Assembly (NCBI GenBank): GCA_003640385.1
Contig: RCAB01000636.1
Span: forward strand, 1-28,798
Length of the DNA stretch: 28,798 bases
Reading direction: 5' to 3'
Origin: Setaria digitata
Taxonomy: Eukaryota > Nematoda > Chromadorea > Rhabditida > Setariidae
This document shows, in pieces, positions 1 to 9,181 of this stretch. The notes beneath the pieces were generated by a model that was given only the letters and a program-made list of their open reading frames with translations, searched no databases and was not told where the DNA came from. The position numbers and the translations under genes are program-made. Numbering within the stretch: the first letter of the stretch is position 1; each line of letters opens with the position of its first letter.

Positions 1-395
1 TTTTTTTTTTTTATTCAATAATATGAGCTTTAGCTTTTAGCGATATGTTACAGCTAGTTATTTCATGCAGTAATGGTGCCTATGATATTTTTTTGTCATT
101 CACTTCCCCTTATAGCTAATCAGAATTTGTAATTCGAAGTTAATCGTATTGAATTTAATTTTTCTTTTTCTATGACTCTTACTAATCGGAATTATGGAAT
201 ATGCAGTAATCGGAATATTGTTTTTGGGAATTACTACTGAGAATGCATATTTCAATATCTGATACTCTTTCATCCATGATATTGTTTTTTGCGGTTGTTA
301 GCTTAATGTAGTAGAAAATAAGAAGTGATCAAATTCATTCGGACACTTAAAAAATAAGAATTTAACGGTCTGTGATTTTTACTACATTCACTTAG
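1..395. other. Intronic or upstream sequence of the HDHD2-like gene, no exon seen
   Basis: AT-rich sequence left of the first recognisable exon. The family's N-terminal part, including the DxD nucleophile motif, should lie upstream, but I find no matching reading frame with splice sites here. It is probably intron, with the 5' exon or exons off the window. Confidence 0.5.
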
Positions 396-1739
396 GAATC
401 AGCGAATTTGCTGTATGAGCGGCTTACGAAGTTTGGTTTGGGAATTACACAGTCAGAAATATTTACCTCTCTTTCGGCAGCTAAACATCTTATTAAAAAG
501 GAAAATTTGCGACCGATGTTATTTCTGGAAAATGCTGCACTTGAAGATTTTTCAGGTAAACATTATCTCGAAGACTCTTGTGGTTTGGTGTGGCTGAATA
601 GTAAGCGAATCAGTCATTTTACTTCTATTTTGTTTTTTCGTTCTGTATAGACGATTAGACGCTTCATTGATTAATCTTCATTGTGATAGCTGATAAAATG
701 ATGGCACTGAGCATTACTATGAGTGCGCTCAATGGTAATTTGATAAAGATGTGGATATGAAGAATCCGAATGCAGTAGTTGTTGGACTTGCTCCAACGAA
801 ATTCACTTTCCCATCTTTGAATGAAGCGTTTCGACTGCTGCTAGGTGGTGCTAAACTAATTGCTATTCATAAAGGACGGTATTATCGGCAAAAAGATGGT
901 TTGTCATTGGGACCAGGCCCTTTTGTGGAAGCACTAGAATATGCTGCTGATGTTAAAGTAATTTTTCATTAATAGTTCTGTTCATTACAATGTATTTGTT
1001 TGAATTTGTGCTTTTCGATCATTTCTTCGATCGACTCACTATTGATTTTTTTTTTCTTTTTTTTTTTTTTTTTTTGTTCATAAAATGAAGGTGCTTACTA
1101 TGAAATATGAAAATTTAATTTTCTTTTTCAGTCTCAAGTGGTTGGTAAACCTGAGCGTGCTTTCTTTTTAACAGCGTTAGCTAGTATTGATGATTCTTTG
1201 ACACCACAGCAAGCTATCATGATTGGTGACGATGTTCGAGATGACGTCCTCGGAGCTATTAATGCAGGGATGCACGCTATCCTTGTGAAAACTGGCAAAT
1301 ACTGTGAAGGTTTCTTTCAGTTTTGAAAAGCATTTGAAATAATTGCAGTTATCGATGCAGTTAATGAAAGTGTGAAATTTTAGTTGCTGTTTCTTATAAG
1401 TAATTAGGAGTCATACTGGATTTTAAAATAGGCAATATTTCTCGATATTGTGATAAATATTATGATAAATAAAGACATGAAGTTATACTGATCGGTCAGT
1501 ATTTCTGGTTCTTCCTATTTTCAATTGATATTTTTCCTAGACGTGAATGAAATTTATGAACAAGGCAGTTTAAGCCCACGGAATTACGCCGCATATATTT
1601 TTAGCACGTTTTTATTCTATTTTTGCATCCAAAAGTGTATTTTATAGGCGATGAATTGAAAATTCCTGAGGCATCCAGGAACTGTGTGGAGAGCTTTGTG
1701 GAGGCGGTTGATTTGATCGAGAAAAATCTTGTGAAATAA
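396..1739 (+). CDS. HDHD2-like HAD-superfamily hydrolase, 3' part (4 exons, 5' incomplete)
   Basis: Exons 396-555, 749-957, 1132-1309 and 1648-1739 (stop TAA 1737-1739) join in phase and give 212 residues. Human HDHD2 has about 259, so roughly the first 47 residues, with the DxD nucleophile, are missing at the left edge. The first exon encodes [13 protein letters not shown] and [14 protein letters not shown], then come [31 protein letters not shown] and [16 protein letters not shown], all close to HDHD2 and its C2 cap. HAD motif III is the Lys of [10 protein letters not shown], and motif IV is [10 protein letters not shown] with its metal-binding acids. LVKTGKY near the end is also family-typical. 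The expected product is a cytosolic phosphatase of unproven substrate. Most introns have ordinary splice sites; the acceptor before 749 (ATAAAG) is weak, but the phase and protein match support it. The related LHPP is the main alternative; the HDHD2 match is better. Confidence 0.9.
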
Positions 1740-1850
1740 TGCTTGTGAATTTATGCTTACAACTAATATATTTGCTATTTTATATGTGTTTTTTATTCCC
1801 TATATATTCATTACTCTATTTACCAAAAATGCCCATCATAGAATCGATAA

Positions 1851-1856
1851 AATAAA
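1851..1856 (+). terminator. Probable poly(A) signal of the HDHD2-like gene
   Basis: AATAAA lies about 110 bp after the stop codon. It is the first good match downstream of the coding sequence, although AATAAA is common by chance in sequence this AT-rich. Confidence 0.45.
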
Positions 1857-2609
1857 ATGTTCTCTTTTGTGCACATTACAAAACGTCCTATATCCTCTAA
1901 TATAATTGCTTTCTTTTTCGAGCCTACTCGAATTATAGAATTTCTAATTGTTTATCAAGCACTCCACTTCGTGCAGCATTTTTGCTTATATATGCATGCT
2001 TAATTTTATGATGGATATTTAAATTTATATATCGTGATACAGTTCTTGAGGATTAGCACATTTTAGAACTCTAAAAGAAAAAAATAAAAGAACTGCTTCA
2101 TTTACTCATGCCTCTCTCACTTTTGGTGGGCGATTTTTTTTTTTTTTTTTTTTTTACGAAAGTGAGAAAGTTTTCTGTAAGCGTGAATTGCTTATTTGGA
2201 CATTTACGACATTTACTGCCGACTTATTAATTAGTCAGTAGCACTGCTTCAGTTGCTGTGAATTCTAATTGAATCACTGAGGGTTTTTTTGTAGTAATCT
2301 TTTGGTGCAAAATCCAATTTTTATTAGTGGTAAATAAAACATATTTCTTCTTGTTATGATTATTTAATAGATTTGTTTAGCAAGCATACGGTTGGGGAGT
2401 ATTTTTATTCCGATACTTCGCAATAATAAAGTGTAGCAGTGCATGCGTAAATGTGCAGGAGTAAGGGTGAAATATATGTATGGAAAACTTGAAATCTGTA
2501 ATTTGAAAGCTTTTTACTTAAAGAAAAAAGAACTGGTTTACAAATCAGTGCATTTACCAAGCAACTGAATTGCTTCAGCGAAATTTTATCATATTTACTG
2601 ATATTTTAG
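1857..2609. other. Intergenic AT-rich sequence, no gene recognised
   Basis: Contains a T homopolymer around 2131-2154 and no frame resembling a known protein. Upstream exons of the putative gene ending at 3108 could lie here, for example near 2440-2460 where an ATG is followed by a GTAAGG donor-like site, but I cannot support one. Confidence 0.4.
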
Positions 2610-2837
2610 AGCACAAGAAAAGAAAGGGTGCACGAAGTGGAGGGAAGGTTTCTTTATGAATTTTTCATTTCTTTTTTTTTTTTTAATTTCATGTTTATTA
2701 ATCGATAATAGAATATATGTTACTAATTGCTGTCATTCTTCAACTGCAACCGTTTTCATGAAGTATTTCACTGTTATAAATGAAGGATGTAAATTTGTGA
2801 ATTCTCTTTCAATTTTTTTTTTTCTTTCTTTTTTTTT

Positions 2838-2870
<33 letters not shown>

Positions 2871-3108
2871 NTAGCAACAACTGACTTGCATTCACAAATA
2901 TATTATTTTTGAATTAAAGAAAATTCAAAAATTTGTTTAGGAGAATTCAAAAGGCAAAAATAATGAGCAAGAAGATCAACAACAAATTAATCAACAATTA
3001 GGAAAGCAGTGGCAATCGGAAAATCCAAAAATTAAATGTGAACGAACTCAACTTGTATCACTGGAAAAACGAGGTGTATCATCTAGTGAAGAGGGCAAAT
3101 TTTTTTGA
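2610..3108 (+). CDS. Possible terminal exons of an unidentified gene (Lys/Gln/Glu-rich C-terminus)
   Basis: I do not recognise this product. The segment 2941-3108 follows a TTTGTTTAG acceptor and stays open for 55 codons to a TGA at 3106-3108. It includes NNEQEDQQQINQQLGKQ and CERTQLVSLEKRGVSSSEEG. The composition is protein-like and clearly less AT-biased than the flanks. A short candidate exon, 2610-2647, lies upstream between a TTTTAG acceptor and a GTTTCT donor; joined in phase it adds HKKRKGARSGGK. The combined piece would be a charged, Gln-rich, probably disordered tail. No start codon or upstream exons were identified, and the intron contains a long T run ending in an N (2871). It could be a real gene end, an alternative 3' exon or a relic. 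Only the 2941-3108 frame is reasonably supported. Confidence 0.35.
2813..2871. other. Poly-T tract ending in an undetermined base
   Basis: About 58 nearly pure T bases end in an N at 2871. The tract probably defeated sequencing or assembly, so its true length is unknown. Confidence 0.8.
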
Positions 3109-3935
3109 AAAAAAAAAAAAAAAAAAAAAAAAAGAAAAAGAAAAAGGAAACGAAAGAAAGGAGAAGAAAATTATTACAAATTTATAGAAGGAAAAAAAAA
3201 ATTGCTAATTTAAATGGATGTATTTAAAACTTTCTTTTATAATTAATATATTGTGAATTTGTGGAAAAAAAAAAAGAGAGAATACTAATGAATTCGTAAA
3301 ATTCGTCCACTTATTTTTTTTGAGTTCCAGTCAAACATTGGATAAAAAAAAAAATCATTGCAAATTATGTTGTGTTAAAATCTTTGTAATAATCGTTTTT
3401 TTTTTTTCTCAACAAATGAAAAATTCAGTTAGAATAGAAATTAGAAAAAATAATGATAAAATTCTCCAATATTCGTTGAAAAAAAAAAAAAAAAAAAAAA
3501 AGGAAGGAAAATTAAATACTTTAAAAATTCTTAATAGAAGGTATTCCTGTCAAACTTATCATTTGATAAGTTTAATCTCAGAAATTACTTTTAGCAAATA
3601 TTACTTGTAATAGATATACTTTTTATCTATATATATTATATCGGTTCTGAAATTATATAATGTATTTTACTTTTTGCTTTGGGACATTTAGGTATTAAAT
3701 AAATTAATTAATCTGATATTATATTGTTCAAACTTGAAAAAAAAAGTAGCAATAATATCATACTGTTTTAAGATATATTATACACTGTTGTTCCGGAACC
3801 AGAAAGCACACTGCTCACGCTATTTCAGGAAATTTTGAATTTTTAGCAGTAGTAAAAATTGATATGCTCTTCTGGAACCGGCGAACATACACAACTGGCA
3901 GTGTCTTTTTTTTCCGAAAATTTCGGATTATTAGC
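3109..3935. other. Intergenic AT-rich sequence with homopolymers
   Basis: Long A tracts (about 3108-3135 and 3480-3500) and no convincing gene. Around 3789-3815 and 3865-3890 two short related segments (TTCCGGAACCAG and TTCTGGAACCGG cores) are unusually GC-rich for the region, but neither sits in a supported reading frame. Confidence 0.45.
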
Positions 3936-4240
3936 AAGGAAATTTTTAGCAAGTTGTGATTAATTAATTTGTCATTCTTTTCTCTAGTAGCTCCTAACAT
4001 AATTTATATTAGCACCCAAGTAAATTTCAAAATTTATTCTAGTTTTTTTTTTATAGCATCAAAACTTTAAGTTTAAATTTGAGAAAANAAGGAAATTTTT
4101 AGCAAGTTGTGATTAATTAATCTGTTATTCTTTTCTCTAGTAGCTTCTAACATAATTTATATTAGCACCCAAGTAACTTTCAAAATTTATTCTAGTTTTT
4201 TTTTTATAGCATCAAAACTTTAAGTTTAAATTTGAGAAAA
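3936..4240. repeat. Direct 152-bp near-identical copies around a single N (probable assembly join)
   Basis: Copy 1 (3936-4087) and copy 2 (4089-4240) differ at only a few bases and are separated by one N at 4088. The arrangement fits two overlapping contig ends from diverged haplotypes placed side by side. A genuine recent tandem duplication is the alternative. Confidence 0.8.
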
Positions 4241-4670
4241 CTTTTTCTAATTTTAAAAATTTTTCAATCTCAAAATACTTCTAACACACTATAAGTTTCA
4301 ATTTTAGCACAAAAAAAAAACAAAAACAAAAACAAAAAAGTCTAAGTTAGTAGTGATCACACAACAGTACTTTCCTTTTCCGAATGCTTACTGATAATGT
4401 GTTTGCTTGATATTTGATCAACTGTTTGCTTTTCTTTTCTCCTTTCTTTTATTTTTTTTTTCTTTTTTCTTTCAATATAATTGAAAATTTTTAGTTTTAA
4501 AATTTTTGCAAAAATCATTTGATGAAGTATTTTTGATTTATTATTATAAAAAAAAAAAAAAAAAAAAAGTATTTCTTGTAACATTACAACGATACGAAAG
4601 CATATATATATATATATATATATATAATTCCGAGTCGGTAATTCATTTTGCTATTTTCCGGATTTTGAAA
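4241..4670. other. Sequence downstream of the kinase gene, no gene seen
   Basis: AT-rich, with A and T homopolymers and a TA dinucleotide run at about 4602-4626. Open frames here are made of homopolymer and simple-repeat codons. It probably holds the kinase 3' UTR and intergenic DNA. Confidence 0.5.
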
Positions 4671-4676
4671 TTTATT
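4671..4676 (-). terminator. Possible poly(A) signal overlapping the kinase stop codon
   Basis: On the minus strand AATAAA spans the TAA stop (4672-4674). Use of this hexamer would give a very short 3' UTR. Other AT-rich hexamers occur further downstream, so the assignment is weak. Confidence 0.25.
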
Positions 4677-5155
4677 TCTTTCGTGGTGATTCTTCCCAGT
4701 CATATGGATCGGTCAATTTACACTCACAGATAACTGATGACTAAAAATAATTTTTGTTACTGCTATGACCGGATATTTACTCCGTTTCCTTTTCTTTTTT
4801 TTTCTGATGCATAATAATTACAGGTAAATTAATAACTTTTCTTCAATTTGCATATTAGTAGAAATATTATTAAATATTATTAGGAAGTTGCTTTTTTTTT
4901 TTTTTTTTTTTTCAAACACATATATTATTGATAGAAAGGCGAGAGAAAAAAAAAGTTATTCCACTCTTGATAAATTGATGATATCAAATTAAAAAAAAGA
5001 AAAAAAAGGAACTTTTTAACTAATTTTAATAAGATAAAATTTGTAAAATTGAGTTCACCGTACTGAAATTTATTAAATTTTTCTTTCCTTTTTTTTTCTT
5101 CGAAACAAATATTTAATATGCTTAGTATGATGCTGTCCAATAATAATAATAATAA

Positions 5156-5186
<31 letters not shown>

Positions 5187-6909
5187 AATAATAATTAATA
5201 ATAATAATCACTATTTAGTCGTTTATCATTTTATAATGATTTACTAAAACAACTAATAAAATTAAAATAATCCAGTTAAAAAAAACGTAAAAAAGGAGAA
5301 AAATTTGTACTATTTTCAACAACAATGCATATATATAGGAGTGATTCGCTCGCTTCTAATGAAATACTAATATACTTAATATTAATCGTTATTATTTGAT
5401 CACTTATCATTTTACAATAATTTACTAAAAAAAAAAAAAAAAAACAATTATTAAAATTAGAATAATTTAGTTAAAAAAAAAAAAAAAATTTGTACCGTTT
5501 TCAACAGTTCGTATATATAAGAATAATCAACACGATCTTCATAATGTAGCGAATCAATGTATTCTAAAATTTTGCCAAATTCTTCCTTACATTTTATACC
5601 ATAAAATAATTTCTCTCGATTTGTACGACATTCTTCCTTCACTCTCATTACCTCATTCTTATCCGATATTTTCTTCCATGGTAAGCCTTAAATTTTTAGC
5701 TTTTCCATTCTTCTTTTTTTTTTTTTTTTTTCCCCTTCCCTCTTGTAACTCTCAATTATGCACATAAATAGATTTAAATTTTAGAAAGGACTAAAGAAAA
5801 AAGAAAGAAAGAAAAACACGATTTGCAATTAATAGCAGAAAAAAAAAAAAGAAAATTAATGCAGGAATCAAATTTACTAATTTTTAAAATTTTATTTTAA
5901 AATAAAAATTCAGTAGTAATAGAAAAAAAAAACAGGAAAAAAGAATTTATCAATTTTTTCTTTTTTTTTTAATGCATAAATAAAAAAAAATTACGAATTG
6001 AAAACTTCAAAAAAAAAAATTTCATTTTAAAATGAAACAAAATGAAATGAATTAAAATAACACCTGTAACGATAAGAAGATCGAGAAGAAGATAAAACCA
6101 CGATTCACAATCATCTTTTGGACCAAGTTCTTTTCTTTTATGACATGCTATAGGTGCAAATTTTACTGTACCTTTGAAACCAACAGTAACACGTGGTGTC
6201 TTAATTTCACCTTTATCATTTAGAATCCTTCGTGCTATTCCAAAATCAAGAATGTAAATCTAAATTATCAAATATTGCTAATTTAGTTCGAGGAATTTTT
6301 TGCAAAATTTAATTTAATTTGAAAAAAATTTATTTAAAACAAAAAAAAAAAAAAAAATTTTTTTTTTTTTTTTTCTTCTTCTCCATTCACTTTTAATATC
6401 ATTTTATTTAATTATAAATTTTTTGCTAAAAAAAAATTTAAAAAAAAAAAAACGATTTTTTTTTTATAAAAATTATAATAATAATTTTTGCATTAAAATT
6501 AAGCAATTGCAGAGTTACAAATTAAACAAACACATCGTATCTGAGCACCAAGACCGGTTGCATAATTAGCAGGTTTCAAATCTCGATGAATAAAACCATG
6601 CTTATGCAAATCTTCTACCGCTTCCAAACATTGCATTGATGCACCCAAACCAGTATGAATTGAAAATACCTAAATCGATTAGTTTATTTATTTCAACAAA
6701 ATTTTTTCACCAATTAGCTTTTAAAATTTCAATTATTGATAAATTTCATGTCATGCTTTAGGTAGAAATAACTAAAATTTCCAAGGTATTAATATTACCC
6801 ATGTATATCGCAGCACTTCTGGGACAATTGAAATACTTGAAGAGAGAAGAAATACTTTAGTAATAAGTTTTCATTATAAGATTACTGCCATATTTTATTA
6901 TTATTATTA

Positions 6910-6941
<32 letters not shown>

Positions 6942-8617
6942 GTTATTATTATTATTGTTGTTATTATTATTATTGTTATTATTATTATTGTTGTTATTAT
7001 TGTTATTGTTATTCATATTGTTATCATTATTATTGATTATCAATATGTCATAGTTTATTATAATTATGCACATAATATGTATTAATTTCACTTTGTGCCG
7101 AACAGCTATGATGCAATTTAAGTATTTTAGTAGTGATTGCGCGATGAGTTCAGTAGCCATAACACTAGTAATAATTACCTCTCGTTAATTTAATTTACTA
7201 ATTATGGCATTTTTATTTAACCCGTTTTTTTTTTTTTTTTTTTTTTTTTTCACCTCATCATAAAAGTTAAACCTTGTGCGGTCGTAAAGCTTTCAGATCG
7301 GCAAGTGATTTGCCGACAAGTTGCATAACAAGAAAGAAAAATTTCTCCTTCTTGCCTCGGTCGATAATTTTTGTAAAATGTGATTTTTCGGCTCGTTCCA
7401 TTGATACTAATTTCAAAATGGCAATCTGTAATGTAAAAGCAAAAGATACGGAGGATTTTCATTCACATTTCCGATTATCATTTTAATTAAAGAGATGAAT
7501 ATGATTAATTAAACTGAAGAATATTTAAAATATTTTTTTTTTTTAGAAATAGCAAATTATCGGCTTATACATTTTTTTTTACCCGTTCATTTATTATTAT
7601 CAAAAAATAAGAAATAAAAAATAATAATAATAAATGTAAAAATAAATCAGATCAAAATAAATGGAAATAATTAAAAAAAAAAAAATTTGTCGAAAGAAAG
7701 AGAAGCAAGCCTACAAATACATTAATATATATTTTCACAATCTATTAGCATAAATTATAATATCATATTTTTAAAATACATAAAAGTGTGTTTTTATTTT
7801 CATAAAATTCAATATAAATTATTACCAGTACAACTTAATCAGGAATAGATATAAATAGAAAGTGAGTGATTATTAGTTAATATTTTATCAAAATAGATAT
7901 GATTATAAAAAAAAAAAGAAAAAGAAAAAATTAATGATTATTAGTAATGCATTGTTCGAACAGATATGAATAAAAGTCAATTGTTATCAGTAAAACTTTA
8001 TCAAAATAGGCATGAATAAAACATTAATAATTATCGGTGATACTCTATAAGAACAGAAACGAATGAGAAATTAAGAATTATCAGCAATATTTTATCAAGA
8101 TAAATATGAATAAAATAATTAATGGTTATCAGAATAGATATGAATGAATCAATTAATAACTATCAGTAATATTTTATCAAAAATAGATAAGAGTAAAAAA
8201 AAAAAAAAAAAAATCCCTAAACTGTTCACCTCCATTTTGAGTTTGGAATCTTTACGTGTCTCAAGTTTTCGTTCCACTTTTAAAGCATATTCCATGCTTG
8301 GATTACTGGAATCATGAACTCGATATACCGCACCAAAGCCACCTTCACCAAGCAATTTATCAATTGTATACTTTGCATGCGATGATTCGATCACTGAACC
8401 CTAAAATGTATGAGAGAAATTATCACTTTCAAGAAATTATCAGTGAGAGAAATTATCAGTAGCAAAAAATTGCTATAAATTCGGAAAAATTCATTACAGA
8501 TACCGGAAAGAGAGAGAGAGAAAGAAAGAAAAAGAAAAAGTTTATGGAAATGGAATTTTTAATTTTCCCGAAAATGACCGGTTTAAGACCGAAATCCTCC
8601 TCCTCCTCGCTATCCAT
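4672..8617 (-). CDS. CK1/TTBK-family serine/threonine protein kinase, complete, 7 exons
   Basis: Minus-strand exons in order are 8617-8579, 8400-8230, 7425-7273, 6669-6532, 6259-6064, 5686-5496 and 4740-4672; together they encode 318 residues plus TAA. The start MDSEEEEDFG is acidic, and a CAG two bases before the ATG could be a spliced-leader acceptor. Kinase motifs run in order: glycine loop GEGGFGAVY (31-39), Lys54 in YALKVE, Glu70 in LKME, HRDLKPAN (149-156), DFG (172-174) in YILDFGIAR, GFKGTVKFAP, then GLPWKK and DRVDYSYIYELL. The order and spacing match the TTBK/CK1 branch greatly expanded in nematodes, whose members are often germline or sperm expressed. All catalytic residues are present, so it should be active. 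The short C-terminus (DPYDWEESPRKK) means it is nearly a bare kinase domain. The next gene to the right is divergently transcribed and encodes an MSP-domain protein. Exact substrate unknown. Confidence 0.93.
5139..5209. repeat. (AAT)n microsatellite in kinase intron 6
   Basis: Nearly uninterrupted AAT units with one AAAAAT break. The length is likely to be polymorphic. Confidence 0.9.
5214..5530 (-). repeat. Diverged tandem copy of the kinase exon 6 end and its intron flank
   Basis: The block at about 5214-5345 resembles 5393-5530. Both contain a TTATCATTTTA..AATGATTTACTAA-type stretch, an AAATTTGTAC(C/T)RTTTTCAACA segment and a CATATATATA-like segment. The second block includes the true 3' end of exon 6 and its donor. 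The first reads through stop codons in the matching frame, so it is a dead copy lying in intron 6. Confidence 0.6.
6893..7038. repeat. (ATT)n tract with GTT interruptions in kinase intron 3
   Basis: About 145 bp of TTA/TTG triplets. Read on the minus strand it gives a false poly-Asn open frame. It lies between exons 3 and 4 and is not coding. Confidence 0.9.
7836..8195. repeat. Degenerate ~40-65-bp tandem repeat in kinase intron 2
   Basis: The motifs GATATGAATAAAA, TTATCAGTAAT and TTTTATCAAAATAG recur in the same order about six or seven times. Copies of the GATATGAAT-like element start near 7845, 7897, 7963, 8007, 8057, 8101, 8137 and 8186. Copies are diverged, so the array is old. Confidence 0.7.
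8509..8540. repeat. GA/GAAA-rich microsatellite in kinase intron 1
   Basis: A run of AG dinucleotides followed by AAAG units, just inside the first intron. On the gene's sense strand it is a polypyrimidine tract. Confidence 0.8.
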
Positions 8618-8778
8618 CCTGTATCAAGCAACAATTGCCCGCACAAACAGTGACACTCAATCAAGAAAACTAGAAAGTGTAACACTTTTTTTATCATTAT
8701 TTCTCGTTTTTTATAATTATTTATCAATTTACATATTATCATAATAGCGAAAGATTAGAGAGAAAGTGAAAGAGCAGC

Positions 8779-8809
<31 letters not shown>

Positions 8810-9181
8810 AGGAGAGGAAAAATTTAAATTTCAATTGAAAATGAAACTTTATTGCATAACTGAATGTTTTATTACATCATAAATTGTTTTGCAAAATTTG
8901 AATTTCTTTCTGAAAAAAAAAAAAAAACTTTTTTGTTTTAATATTTAGATATAAAAACTTTTTGAAAATTTATCACTTAATTTATGATAAATTATGAAAT
9001 AATTCATGCAAATTCCTACAATAATTACATATTAAAATGCGAAAAATCTGCAAAAAAATTGTTATTGTCTTTTCGTGTATGAGAATCTAGCAGAAGCTTT
9101 TTTAGTTTTCATTAATTCTTTTTGTCTTAAAAAGTCGAAAAGAAAAAAAAAATTCTTTTTTTTTTTTTTTTTATTACAATA
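8618..9181. promoter_or_regulatory. Shared upstream region between the divergent kinase and first MSP-domain gene
   Basis: These 564 bp separate two start codons on opposite strands. TGATAA or its complement TTATCA occurs at 8691-8696, 8721-8726, 8736-8741, 8970-8975 and 8985-8990, and once more across the second start (9183-9188). Three sit 75-125 bp upstream of the kinase ATG. A TATAAAAA element lies at 8950-8957 facing the MSP-domain gene, and a GA-rich tract fills 8751-8820. A role as a bidirectional promoter is inferred from the arrangement only. Confidence 0.5.
8751..8820. repeat. GA-rich microsatellite between divergent genes
   Basis: Purine-only tract dominated by AG repeats with GGAA ends. 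It could be a chromatin-opening element or simply a microsatellite. Confidence 0.85.

Noticed and set aside
2656..2874. Frame ending in poly-Phe before the N at 2871
   Set aside because: It is a T homopolymer read as Phe codons, within the presumed intron between 2647 and 2941.
3815..4000. Minus-strand 61-codon frame near the 3936 repeat
   Set aside because: No recognisable motifs, and it overlaps the assembly-join duplication. Lys/Asn/Ile-rich composition is expected from AT-rich DNA.
6882..7160. Minus-strand frame rich in poly-Asn
   Set aside because: It is the (ATT)n microsatellite read in one frame, located between kinase exons 3 and 4.
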